A model generated the notes under the pieces. The model worked only from the letters and a program-made list of their open reading frames with translations, ran no database searches and was not told the DNA's origin. Below, in pieces: positions 17,778 to 29,240 of a stretch of DNA of 47,844 nt; the first letter of the stretch is position 1; each line of letters begins with the position of its first letter. The stretch is from Rhodocyclaceae bacterium (lineage in GTDB: Bacteria > Pseudomonadota > Gammaproteobacteria > Burkholderiales > Rhodocyclaceae): positions 1-47,844 of the forward strand of contig JAOAHQ010000008.1 of the NCBI GenBank assembly GCA_026415155.1. The letters run 5' to 3'. Both the position numbers and the translations under genes were made by a program.

Positions 17778-17986
17778 ACCCAGATTGTCCATTAGACCGG
17801 GCAGGTCATCCATGAGGAAGCTCAACGACCTTCGCACTGCCCTACGTGGCGGCGCTCGGGCTGCGGGCGGCATCTGCGCGCCCGTGCTCCTCGTCCAGAG
17901 GCAACGCTATGGACTCGTCGCCCGAGCGGGCATCTCCTCGCCCTCGCCGGCGAGCGCCGCTCGCGTTCCAATGGACAATCTGGGTT
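17777..17986. repeat. 210-bp segment bounded by perfect 17-bp inverted repeats
   Basis: AACCCAGATTGTCCATT at 17777-17793 and its exact complement AATGGACAATCTGGGTT at 17970-17986. The inside (about 176 bp) has no gene I can support. TTGA flanks both sides (17774-17777 and 17985-17988) and could be a target duplication overlapping the repeat ends. It could be a non-autonomous transposable element or an invertible segment. It exactly fills the space between the barstar stop and the possible nudB starts. Confidence 0.75.
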
Positions 17987-17993
17987 GAACGTC

Positions 17994-18449
17994 GTGTCCG
18001 GCCACAAGCGGCCTGTTTCCGTATTGGTCGTCCTGCATGATGCCGCGTTGAACATCCTCCTGCTCGAGCGTGCCGCCCAGCCGGGTTTCTGGCAATCGGT
18101 GACCGGTTCGCAAGAGCAGGACGAACCCCTCGTCGAGACGGCCTGCCGCGAAGTCCGCGAAGAAACCGGCATCGCCTGCGCACCGGCCGAGCTCGTCGAT
18201 TGGCATCTTTCGAACCGCTTCGAGATCTTCCCCATTTGGCGTGCGCGCTATGCGCCGGGCGTCACGCACAACGTCGAGCATGTCTTCAGCCTTTGCGTCC
18301 CTGCCGGTACACCGGTGCGTCTCACCCCGGGAGAGCACCGCGCCTATCGTTGGCTGCCCTGGCGCACGGCGGCGGCCGAGTGCTTCTCCTGGACCAACCG
18401 CGATGCCATCCTCATGCTGGGGCTTGAAAAAACCTACTCGGCGACCTAA
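17994..18449 (+). CDS. nudB: Dihydroneopterin triphosphate pyrophosphatase (NudB-like Nudix hydrolase)
   Basis: About 151 residues from GTG 17994, which places the KRPVSVLVVLHD strand as close to the N-terminus as in other NudB proteins; TTG 17985 is the alternative. The Nudix box is at about residues 38-60: GSQEQDEPLVETA then CREVREETGI, with the REXXEE core intact. NudB removes pyrophosphate from dihydroneopterin triphosphate in folate synthesis. The gene has lost any obvious upstream leader because the inverted-repeat element ends at its start. Other small Nudix hydrolases are possible, but the context after aspS supports NudB. Confidence 0.85.
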   Translation: MSGHKRPVSVLVVLHDAALNILLLERAAQPGFWQSVTGSQEQDEPLVETACREVREETGIACAPAELVDWHLSNRFEIFPIWRARYAPGVTHNVEHVFSLCVPAGTPVRLTPGEHRAYRWLPWRTAAAECFSWTNRDAILMLGLEKTYSAT

Positions 18450-18485
18450 ATTGGCATTGGCAACAAGAAAAGAAAGGAGGGCATC

Positions 18486-18908
18486 ATGAGCAAACTGACG
18501 CGTTACGATCCGTTCGACGATTTCTTCCGCGGCTTTTTCGTGCGGCCGATCGAGATGGGGGCGCTCGGGAGTGTCGCCGAAGCGCCGAGCATCAAGATCG
18601 ATGTGAAAGAGCAGGAGAAAGCCTATGTCGTGCACGCCGAACTCCCGGGCGTGAAGAAGGAAGACATCCATGTCACGATCGATGGCCCGCTCGTCTCGAT
18701 CAGCGCCGAGCGCAAGGAAGAGAAGGAAGTGAAGGAAGGCGAGCGCATCTTGCGCAGCGAACGCTATTTCGGCAAGGTCTCGCGCAGCTTCCAGCTCGGC
18801 CAAGACATTGACGATACGGCCGCGACGGCGAAATTCACCGACGGCGTGCTCGAGCTCACGCTGCCGAAGAAGGCCGCCACGCAGTCGAAGCGGCTCAAGA
18901 TCGAATGA
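18486..18908 (+). CDS. Small heat shock protein, Hsp20 family
   Basis: 140 residues, ATG with a strong AAAGGAGG 7 bases upstream. ATP-independent holdase chaperone. The alpha-crystallin domain spans about 33-130: IKIDVKEQEKAYVVHAELPG, then GVKKEDIHVTIDG and the C-terminal FTDGVLELTLPKK. The tail carries KRLKIE in place of the usual I-x-I. The N-terminus begins LTRYDPFDDFF. No sigma-32 promoter is visible in the 36-base gap after nudB. A hairpin terminator follows at 18950. Confidence 0.95.
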   Translation: MSKLTRYDPFDDFFRGFFVRPIEMGALGSVAEAPSIKIDVKEQEKAYVVHAELPGVKKEDIHVTIDGPLVSISAERKEEKEVKEGERILRSERYFGKVSRSFQLGQDIDDTAATAKFTDGVLELTLPKKAATQSKRLKIE

Positions 18909-18915
18909 GAGCCTG

Positions 18916-18938
18916 AAAGTCGGCGCTAGGCCGACGGC
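18916..18938 (-). repeat. 23-bp dispersed repeat, copy 5 (after hsp20)
   Basis: Minus strand GCCGTCGGCC then TAGCGCCGACTTT. It begins 8 bases after the hsp20 stop, just before the terminator hairpin, whose stem also contains the GACGGCGC/GCGCCGTC sequence. Confidence 0.8.
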
Positions 18939-18949
18939 GTGAAGAGTGA

Positions 18950-22872
<3,923 letters not shown>

Positions 22873-22910
22873 GGAGAGGTCTAGGGCATCAACATTAACG
22901 CGGGCTGATA

Positions 22911-22916
22911 TAGAAT
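22911..22916 (+). promoter_or_regulatory. Candidate -10 element of cytochrome c4 gene
   Basis: TAGAAT within TATAGAATAG, 41 bases before the ATG at 22957; no clear -35 element. Confidence 0.35.
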
Positions 22917-22956
22917 AGCGCGTTTATTGTTCGCTGCGCAGTCCACGAGGAGCCTC

Positions 22957-23610
22957 ATGATGACCCGCTTTTCGCTCAATGCCCTGCTGTTTTCGCTCGC
23001 CGCCCTCGCATTCGCGGCCCAGGCCAACGAGCCCGCCCCGGCCGCTTACAAGGGCGATGCCGCCCGTGGCCAGCCGATCGCCTCCACCGTCTGCGGCGCT
23101 TGCCACGGCCCGGATGGCAACAGCCCGAGCTCGGCGAACCCGAAGCTCGCCGGCCAGCATGCCGAATATCTCTACAAGCAGATGAAGAACTTCAAGGCCG
23201 ACGCAAACGGCAAGAGCGAGCGCGTCAATGCGATCATGAACGGCATGATCGCGCCTTACACCGACGAGCAGATGAAGGACTTCGCCGCCTATTTCGCTTC
23301 GCAGAAGCCCACGCTCGGCGAAGCGAAGAACCGCGAGACGCTGGAGCTCGGCAAGAAGCTCTGGCGCGCGGGCGATGCGAGCAAGGGCTTGCCTGCCTGC
23401 GCCGGCTGCCACGGCCCGACGGGCGCCGGCCTGCCCATCCAGTATCCGCGTCTGGCCGGCCAGTATGCCGAATATACCGAGGCGCAGCTCAAGGCCTTCC
23501 GCGCCGGCGAGCGCGCCAACGATCCGAACAAGATGATGCGGATGATCGCGCTCAAGATGACCGACGCCGAGATCAAGGCGGTAGCGGATTACATCGCCGG
23601 CTTGCACTGA
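22957..23610 (+). CDS. Dihaem cytochrome c4
   Basis: 217 residues from ATG 22957, with GAGGAG 4 bases upstream. A signal peptide (RFSLNALLFSLAALAFAAQA) is followed by two homologous class I cytochrome c domains. Their haem sites are CGACH (about residues 46-50) and CAGCH (about 148-152), each followed by a GPxG motif. Distal methionines are likely in NGMIAPYTDEQM and KMMRMIALKMTD. It is a periplasmic electron carrier to terminal oxidases. The neighbour engB is the typical partner. A 144-bp palindromic element begins at the base after the stop. Confidence 0.95.
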   Translation: MMTRFSLNALLFSLAALAFAAQANEPAPAAYKGDAARGQPIASTVCGACHGPDGNSPSSANPKLAGQHAEYLYKQMKNFKADANGKSERVNAIMNGMIAPYTDEQMKDFAAYFASQKPTLGEAKNRETLELGKKLWRAGDASKGLPACAGCHGPTGAGLPIQYPRLAGQYAEYTEAQLKAFRAGERANDPNKMMRMIALKMTDAEIKAVADYIAGLH

Positions 23611-23754
23611 GGAAACGCTGATAAATCTGCTGCGCGGTCGGATGGCTGCGTTCTCCGGTGCTCGCTCCCTCGCCTATCTACTCGATATGTCTCGGTCGCT
23701 GCGCTCCGTGCGCCTTGCCCTCCGACCGCTCGCGACGATTTCTCAAGCGTTTCC
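23611..23754. repeat. 144-bp imperfect palindrome (MITE-like) after cytochrome c4
   Basis: The ends GGAAACGCT (23611-23619) and AGCGTTTCC (23746-23754) are inverted. Inner arms also match: GGTCGGA (23636-23642) with TCCGACC (23721-23727), and AAATC near both ends. No coding potential. The layout resembles short non-autonomous elements that I recall from Rhodocyclales-type genomes. It separates the stop codon of cytochrome c4 from the terminator at 23783. Confidence 0.7.
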
Positions 23755-23782
23755 CTAAGCCCGCTTTTCCAGGCAATGATTG

Positions 23783-23809
23783 AAAAAGGCGGCCGCTGGC
23801 CGCCTTTTT
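23783..23809. terminator. Bidirectional-looking Rho-independent terminator
   Basis: AAAAA-GGCGGCC (stem 23788-23794), loop GCT, GGCCGCC (23798-23804), TTTTT. A perfect 7-bp GC stem with A and T tracts on the two sides. It ends the cytochrome c4 transcript beyond the palindromic element and lies 22 bases before the histidine kinase start. Confidence 0.9.
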
Positions 23810-23831
23810 GTTTTCGTCATAGACTGCGATC

Positions 23832-25748
23832 ATGAAGCGCTTCGGCCTGCGCCAACGCATCCTGCTCGCTGCCCTCGCCCCGGCGGTGCTCGTCGCTCTG
23901 CTGGTGACGGGGCTCCTCGCGAGCGAGCAGCTCAAACGGGCTGCGGAGGAGCAGCACCGGCGGCTTTCCGCCGTCGCCCGCCAGCTTTCCGCCTCGGCGG
24001 AGCACAGCCTCTTCGTCGGCGACCGCGAGATGCTGCTGCGGCTGCTCGAATCCGCCCTGCCCGAGCGCGACGTGATCGCTGCCGCCTTCCTCGACGGGCA
24101 AGGCCGAGTGCTCGCCTCCACCCTGCCGCCGGAACGGCTCCCCGCCGTCGAGACAGCGTTCGTCGGCTGGTCGGCTTCCGCGCTCGATGAGCCGCGCGTG
24201 CATTGGCACCTCATCGACATCTGGCCGACGAGCTATGGCGAGGCCGATCTCTTCATGAGCGACGTGGCCGTCCCCGTGCTGCCCTTGGGCCGCCTCATGC
24301 TGCAAATCTCCAACCAGTCCCTGCTCGACGAGGTGCGCCAACAGACCTCGCAGGCGGCAGGCATCGCGATCGTCGCGTTGCTCTTCGGCATCCTGCTGGC
24401 GCTGGGGCTTGCCCACGGCCTGCTGCGCACGCTCGGCGAGATCGGCCGCGTCGTCGCCGGCATCACGCATGGCCGCCTCGAGGTGCGCGTCGCTCCCTTC
24501 GCCTGTGAAGAGCAGGGGGAGCTCGGCGAACTCGCACGCGGCATCAACACGATGGCGGCCGCCGTCGGGCAGACCCAGGAGGAGCTCAAGCGCCGCATCG
24601 AAGAGGCAACCGCCAGCCTGCGCGCCGAGCGCGACGCCGCCGAGCGCGCCGCCCGTGCGCGCAGCCGCTTCTTCGCGGCGGCGAGCCATGACTTACGCCA
24701 GCCGGTGCAGGCGCTTGCTCTCTTCGTCGAGCGCCTACGCCACGACGCGAAAGGCAGCGCCTTGCTGCCCAAGATCAAACAGCTCGCGCGCACCGTCGAG
24801 ACGCTGCAAAGCCTGTTGGATAGCTTGCTCGACTATTCGCGCCTCGCAAGCCAGGCCTATTCGATCCAGCGGCAGCCGGTGCAAGCGAGCGTCGCAATCG
24901 GCACGGTGCTCGACGAATTCTCCCCCCTGGCGGACAAACGCGGCATTGCGCTGCGTCGGCATCTCAACGAGTGCTGGCTCGATACCGATCCGGTGCTGCT
25001 CTATCGCCTGCTCATCAACCTCATCGGCAATGCGATCCGCCACACCCGTCACGGAGCCGTGCTCGTCGCCTGCCGGCGCCGCGGTGAAAAGGTGCGCATC
25101 GAGGTCTGGGATACCGGGCCCGGCATCGCACCCGAACAGCAAGCGGCGATCTTCGAGGAACTCGTGCAGCTTAACAACCCCGAGCGCGATGCCAACAAGG
25201 GCTTGGGACTGGGACTCGCCATCGTCAAGCGCATCAGCGAGCTCCTCGATCATCCGATCGAGCTGTGCTCACGCTTAGGCCACGGCAGCCGTTTCGCCGT
25301 GACGATTCCGCTCGCCCCTGCCCCGCCCGCGGCCCTCGTTGCACATGAAGAATTCGCCGATTCAGCGGAAGTTGATCTGCTCGTGGTGGGCGAGGCGAGC
25401 ACGGAGCGCGATGCGCTCCTCGAGCTCATCAGCACCTGGGGCCACGCACGCGCCCAGGCGCTGTTGCCCAGCGAGGCGCTCGCCTGGGTCGCCCGCCACG
25501 GCGCGCCGGCGCTCACCGTCTATGAGACCGCTGGCGATCTTGCCGCGGCCGAGGCGCTGCTCGATCGCATCGACACCGTCGCCTGCACGAGCGTGCCGGC
25601 CCTGTTGATCCATCCGGGCCCGTTGCGGCCGGGGGCGGTGCATGGACGGCGGCGCTTATTGCTGCCGCGCCCGTTCAGACCCGCCCGCCTGCGCGCGCTG
25701 CTCGATCATCTCCTTGGACGGGCTGAGCCTTCCGCCGACCCCGCCTGA
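23832..25748 (+). CDS. Membrane sensor histidine kinase with degenerate C-terminal receiver
   Basis: 638 residues. TM1 (about 9-30) and TM2 (about 175-197) bracket a periplasmic sensor region of about 145 residues. HAMP (about 198-250) and a coiled coil (247-278) follow. The HisKA phosphoacceptor is His286 in AAASHDLRQPVQAL, and the HATPase has its N box at NLIGNAIRH (about 395-404), G1 DTGPG (427-431) and G2 GLGLGL (457-462). The C-terminal about 115 residues (VDLLVVGEASTERDALLELI onward) have receiver-like alternation, but the strand that should carry the phospho-Asp reads ALTVYETAG. No partner regulator is adjacent. The last 43 bases overlap convergent bioC. Confidence 0.88.
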   Translation: MKRFGLRQRILLAALAPAVLVALLVTGLLASEQLKRAAEEQHRRLSAVARQLSASAEHSLFVGDREMLLRLLESALPERDVIAAAFLDGQGRVLASTLPPERLPAVETAFVGWSASALDEPRVHWHLIDIWPTSYGEADLFMSDVAVPVLPLGRLMLQISNQSLLDEVRQQTSQAAGIAIVALLFGILLALGLAHGLLRTLGEIGRVVAGITHGRLEVRVAPFACEEQGELGELARGINTMAAAVGQTQEELKRRIEEATASLRAERDAAERAARARSRFFAAASHDLRQPVQALALFVERLRHDAKGSALLPKIKQLARTVETLQSLLDSLLDYSRLASQAYSIQRQPVQASVAIGTVLDEFSPLADKRGIALRRHLNECWLDTDPVLLYRLLINLIGNAIRHTRHGAVLVACRRRGEKVRIEVWDTGPGIAPEQQAAIFEELVQLNNPERDANKGLGLGLAIVKRISELLDHPIELCSRLGHGSRFAVTIPLAPAPPAALVAHEEFADSAEVDLLVVGEASTERDALLELISTWGHARAQALLPSEALAWVARHGAPALTVYETAGDLAAAEALLDRIDTVACTSVPALLIHPGPLRPGAVHGRRRLLLPRPFRPARLRALLDHLLGRAEPSADPA

Positions 25749-26551
25749 TCCGTCGCAGCCCGGCGCTGGAAATGGATCACGGCGTGCTTAGGGGCCGCCT
25801 TCCAGGCGTGGCCGTAAACGACCTCGAAGTGCGCCGGCAAGAAACCGTCTTGCCGCTCCCAGGCCGCGAAGAGCTTGCGCCAATCCCGCCAGCTGAGATG
25901 CCCCAGCAGCCCGCGCGCGCCCAAGCGGCGCTGGTCGGCGAGAAAGAGCCGCGGCGAGCGGTAGGTGAGGGTGATCATCTCCATCTCCATGACCGGATCG
26001 GCAAAGCCGCAGCGCGCCAAGAGGTCGCCGATGTCGTGCATGTCGGCGAAGCGGCGGATCGGCGCGCCCAAGCGGCGCAGTTCCTTGAGCGTATCGGGGC
26101 CGAGCAGCGAGAAATGCAAGAGCCCCTCCTGGGCGAGCACGCGATGAAGTTCCGTCAAGGCGGCGGCAAGCTCGTCAGGCCCCTCGAGCCAGTGCAGCAT
26201 GAGATTCGACCAGACGAGATCGAGGCTCTCGGCAGCCAACGGCAGGGCGCGCACATCGGCATTGACAAGCCGCGGCGCACGGCCCGAGAGGCGCGCCCAC
26301 CAGCCCGCGCGCGCGCGCACGGCCGCAAGCATCGGATAGGCAAGATCGATCGCGAGCGGCAAGGCCTGCGGGTAGCGCGCCGCCAAGATCCTCAAGCCAT
26401 CGCCGGTCGCGCAGCCGATGTCGGCAAAACGATGGGGCTTAAGCCGCACGCACTCGAGACGCTCCGCCATGCGACGGCCCACCTCGCGCGCCAAAAACGC
26501 CGCGCTGTCGTAGGATGCCGCAGCGCGCGCAAAATCCTTGGCCACACTCAT
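25706..26551 (-). CDS. bioC: Malonyl-ACP O-methyltransferase BioC
   Basis: 281 residues. SAM-dependent enzyme that masks malonyl-ACP as its methyl ester so that fatty acid synthesis can build the pimelate chain of biotin. Motif I is RFADIGCATGDGLRIL (about 42-57), and a later VWSNLMLHWLEGPDEL block is typical of BioC. The end has a short charged tail. Biotin is the cofactor of the propionyl-CoA carboxylase encoded 8 kb away. Its start is only 16 bases from the divergent comF start, so promoters must overlap coding sequence. The 3' end overlaps the kinase gene by 43 bases. Confidence 0.88.
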   Translation of the reverse strand: MSVAKDFARAAASYDSAAFLAREVGRRMAERLECVRLKPHRFADIGCATGDGLRILAARYPQALPLAIDLAYPMLAAVRARAGWWARLSGRAPRLVNADVRALPLAAESLDLVWSNLMLHWLEGPDELAAALTELHRVLAQEGLLHFSLLGPDTLKELRRLGAPIRRFADMHDIGDLLARCGFADPVMEMEMITLTYRSPRLFLADQRRLGARGLLGHLSWRDWRKLFAAWERQDGFLPAHFEVVYGHAWKAAPKHAVIHFQRRAATDQAGSAEGSARPRR

Positions 26552-26567
26552 CTAGTGATCTTCCTCG

Positions 26568-27284
26568 ATGCCTCTGCCCCTGTCAATCGACGCTTGGTTG
26601 AACCGGCTCCTACCGCGCGTCTGCCTCTTGTGCGGCGATCGGGCCACAGGGGCGCTGTGCGCGGAATGCGAGGCCGACCTGCCGCGGCTTGCCGGGCCGC
26701 TTTGCCCCGTCTGCGCGCAGCCGCTCGAAGCGCCAGCGCCCGCCTGCGGCGCTTGCCTCAAACAGCCGCCGGCCTTCGATGCCTGCTTTACGCCGCTTCA
26801 GTATGCGCCGCCCGCCGACGCCCTCGTGCGCCTCTTCAAGTTTCCGGGCGAGCCCTTCGCCCGCCGTCTCGCCAGCGCCGACTGTCTCGCCGCCGCGATG
26901 CTCGGCGGCCCCCGGCCGGCGGGCGACGTTATCGTGCCCGTGCCGCTTTCCCGCGCGCGGCTCAAAGAGCGCGGCTTCAACCAAGCACTCGAACTTGCCC
27001 GGCCGCTCGCACGCGCACTTATGCTGCCGCTCGATACGACGGGCCTCGTGCGCGTGCGTGAGACCGCGCCGCAAAGCACGCTGGCCTGGGAAGAGCGCGC
27101 GCGCAATCTGCGGCAGGCCTTTCTCGCCGAGCGCAGCTATGCGGGCCTTTCCGTCATCCTCGTCGATGACGTGATGACGACGGGGGCGACCTTCGATGCC
27201 GCGGCAAGCGCGCTCAAGGCGGCAGGAGCAGTGCGCGTCTTCGGCTGGAGCGCAACGCGGGCCCTCAAGGCTGGGCCGCCTTGA
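26568..27284 (+). CDS. comF: ComF family protein (phosphoribosyltransferase-like)
   Basis: 238 residues. The N-terminal double zinc ribbon has cysteines at about 19/22, 31/34, 46/49 and 60/63 (RVCLLCG, LCAECE, LCPVCA, ACGACL). The C-terminal PRTase domain includes VIVPVPLSRARLKERGFNQ (about 125-143) and a PRPP loop VILVDDVMTTGATFDAAA (about 207-224). ComF/GntX proteins are needed for DNA uptake during natural transformation in several bacteria. Residues 99-106 (RRLASADC) are encoded by the 23-bp repeat in the same frame as in engB. The 3' end overlaps convergent mshN by 20 bases. Confidence 0.92.
   Translation: MPLPLSIDAWLNRLLPRVCLLCGDRATGALCAECEADLPRLAGPLCPVCAQPLEAPAPACGACLKQPPAFDACFTPLQYAPPADALVRLFKFPGEPFARRLASADCLAAAMLGGPRPAGDVIVPVPLSRARLKERGFNQALELARPLARALMLPLDTTGLVRVRETAPQSTLAWEERARNLRQAFLAERSYAGLSVILVDDVMTTGATFDAAASALKAAGAVRVFGWSATRALKAGPP
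26863..26885 (+). repeat. 23-bp dispersed repeat, copy 7 (inside comF)
   Basis: GCCGTCTCGC then CAGCGCCGACTGT, one base off consensus, on the coding strand and read as RLASADC. Confidence 0.82.
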
Positions 27285-28368
27285 ACTTCTGCTCGGCGGT
27301 AGCAGCGAGTTCCGCCGGCAGATTGCCCGCTTCCTTGGCCTTGGCATAGGCCTGGCGCGCCTCCTCCAATCGGCCCACCTGTTCGAGCGCGACGGCGAGC
27401 CCAAACCACCAGCGGCCTTCGGCGGGCCGTAAGGCGAGCGCGGCGCGAAAGCGCTCTGCCGCCTCGGCAAAGCGCTGCTGCTTTTGCAGCAAGAAGGCAT
27501 AGAGGCTCTGGTAATCGGCATCCTGCGCGGCGTAAGCGGCGTGTTTTTCGAGCGTTGCCAGCGCCTCGGAAAGCTCGCCCTGCTCGAACTGCAGGCGCGC
27601 GAGAATCACCGCCCAGCCCGTCTGCGCCGGATCGAGCATAAGCCCCGCTTGTGCGACGCGCTTTGCATCCTCCCAGGCCTTGGCGCCGACGAGCACCGAC
27701 AAGAGCGCCTGGCGCGCGCGCGCATGCTGCGGATCGAGTTCGAGCGCATGTTGAAAGAGCGGTTGTGCCACCGCGGGCTCGCCGCGCTTGACCGCCTGCA
27801 TGCCCTTGCGGTATTCGGCCTCGGCGAGCTCGCGCCCCGGCCCGCCGCGGCTTTGCTTGTCGATCTGCGCTTCGGGCGCCGGCACCGCTGGCGCGGGATC
27901 GGTCTTGACGGTGGCCGCCGCCGGTTCGCGAACCTCTTGGCGGTTGTCGCTCTTGGTCGGGGATGAGCGCTCTACGGCCTTGCCTGGCGCTGCTTGGGGA
28001 AGCGCTAGCTGTGTTGCAAGCTTCATCTCGCCGAGATCGGCGCGCTTCGCTTCCGCCGCCGGCGCGCTCCCCGCAGCGGGCGGGGCGGGCGTCGCAGGTG
28101 CGGGCGAGGCGGCGGTGGCAGGCGAAAAAGTCGGCGCTGGCAAGACGGCCTGGGGCGGCGAAGAGGGAGGCGGCGCCATGAGCCAGGCGACGGCGAGGCC
28201 TGCGACGAGGCCGCCCAAGGCCATGCCGATCAAAAGATAGCGCCAAGACTGGGCGCGCGACGAGCGCGCCGGCGGCAGAGGGCGCAAGCGCGGCGGCAGG
28301 CCGGCGCGCTCTTGCTCGCTCGCCTGGCGGGCATCCAAGTCGCGCAGCATCTGGTTGATGACGCTCAT
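27265..28368 (-). CDS. mshN: MSHA biogenesis protein MshN-like (TPR)
   Basis: 367 residues. The N-terminus MSVINQMLRDLDARQ is the recurrent start of MshN/GspB-type proteins. A transmembrane helix (about 43-65, WRYLLIGMALGGLVAGLAVAW) is followed by a long Pro/Ala-rich periplasmic linker (about 66-165). Four or five tetratricopeptide repeats come next (about 175-365, for example ALELDPQHARARQALLSVL and RAALALRPAEGRWWFGLAVAL). The linker contains AVLPAPTF, encoded by a copy of the 23-bp repeat. It is the last gene of the msh run, 10 bases after mshM. The role in MSHA pilus assembly is inferred from family and context. Confidence 0.85.
   Translation of the reverse strand: MSVINQMLRDLDARQASEQERAGLPPRLRPLPPARSSRAQSWRYLLIGMALGGLVAGLAVAWLMAPPPSSPPQAVLPAPTFSPATAASPAPATPAPPAAGSAPAAEAKRADLGEMKLATQLALPQAAPGKAVERSSPTKSDNRQEVREPAAATVKTDPAPAVPAPEAQIDKQSRGGPGRELAEAEYRKGMQAVKRGEPAVAQPLFQHALELDPQHARARQALLSVLVGAKAWEDAKRVAQAGLMLDPAQTGWAVILARLQFEQGELSEALATLEKHAAYAAQDADYQSLYAFLLQKQQRFAEAAERFRAALALRPAEGRWWFGLAVALEQVGRLEEARQAYAKAKEAGNLPAELAATAEQKFKAAQP
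28127..28149 (-). repeat. 23-bp dispersed repeat, copy 8 (inside mshN)
   Basis: On the coding strand GCCGTCTTGC then CAGCGCCGACTTT, an exact consensus match, in the proline-rich linker and read as AVLPAPTF (a different frame from engB and comF). Confidence 0.85.
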
Positions 28369-28378
28369 CGCGCTTCTC

Positions 28379-29212
28379 CTACCAAGGCCACCAGCGCCGC
28401 GGTTTCACCGCGCCTTCGGTGTCTTCGATGGCGGCGTCGATGTGGTGCGCCTCGACCTTGAGGCTGCCTTCGCCAAAGGCGGCGATGAGCGCCTTGTGGG
28501 CGAGGATGTTGACGAGCCGCGGGATGCCTTCCGAGCCGCGGTGCAACCGCTTGATGGCGGAAGGCGCAAAGAGCGGCTCACCAGCATATCCGGCGATGCG
28601 CAGCCGCTGTTCGAGATAGCTGCCGATCTCCTCGGCTTCGAGGCGGCGCAGCCGATGGTGGAAGACGATACGCTGCTTGAGCTGGCGCGCCGAATGGGCA
28701 TCCAGCATCTCGTCGAGCTCGGGCTGGCCAAAGAGGACGATGTGCAAGAGCTTGCGCTTTTCCGTCTCGAGGTTTGATAGCAGGCGCAGGCTCTCGAGGG
28801 TGAGCCGCGGCATGGTCTGCGCTTCATCGATGCAAAGCACGACCTTCTTGCCGGCGCGCGCGAGATCGAGCAGGCGATGGTTGAGCCGCTTGATGACGTG
28901 CGCTGCCTCGGGTTCGCCCGCGGCCGTGCCCAGATCGTCGGCCACGGCGCGCAGGAAGGCGCGCGGCTCCATCTGCGGGTTGGGCAGATAGGCCGCCTTC
29001 CATTCGGGCCCCAATTCAGCGAGGAAGTGGCGGCAAAGAAGCGTCTTGCCGGTGCCGACCTCGCCGACGATCTTGATGAAACCCTCGCCGCTTGCGAGCG
29101 CACAATGCAGGAGGTTAAGCCCTTCGAGGTGGCTTTGGCTCGGATAGACGAAGTCGGTATCCGGCGTCAAGCCAAAGGGCAATTGCGTCAAACCGAAGTG
29201 GGCGAGGTACAC
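28379..29212 (-). CDS. mshM: MSHA biogenesis AAA ATPase MshM (ExeA/GspA family)
   Basis: 277 residues from GTG 29212. The start MYLAHFGLTQLPFGLTPD is the ExeA/MshM signature. Walker A is GEVGTGKTLL (about 50-59), Walker B VVLCIDEAQ (about 123-131), then sensor-like LLSNLETEKRKLLHIVLFGQ. ExeA-type ATPases help secretins assemble through the cell wall. The sequence ends near WWPW without a peptidoglycan-binding domain, as in MshM. The gene is separated from mshL by 256 bases that hold a long palindrome, and its GTG start has only a weak ribosome site. Confidence 0.88.
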   Translation of the reverse strand: MYLAHFGLTQLPFGLTPDTDFVYPSQSHLEGLNLLHCALASGEGFIKIVGEVGTGKTLLCRHFLAELGPEWKAAYLPNPQMEPRAFLRAVADDLGTAAGEPEAAHVIKRLNHRLLDLARAGKKVVLCIDEAQTMPRLTLESLRLLSNLETEKRKLLHIVLFGQPELDEMLDAHSARQLKQRIVFHHRLRRLEAEEIGSYLEQRLRIAGYAGEPLFAPSAIKRLHRGSEGIPRLVNILAHKALIAAFGEGSLKVEAHHIDAAIEDTEGAVKPRRWWPW

Positions 29213-29240
29213 GGCTTAACGATCCAAAACGAATGGGCTG

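Noticed and set aside
17785-17988. Small open frame inside the 17-bp inverted-repeat segment
   Set aside because: Composition is Ala/Arg/Gly-rich with no family resemblance or ribosome site. Likely chance in GC-rich DNA.
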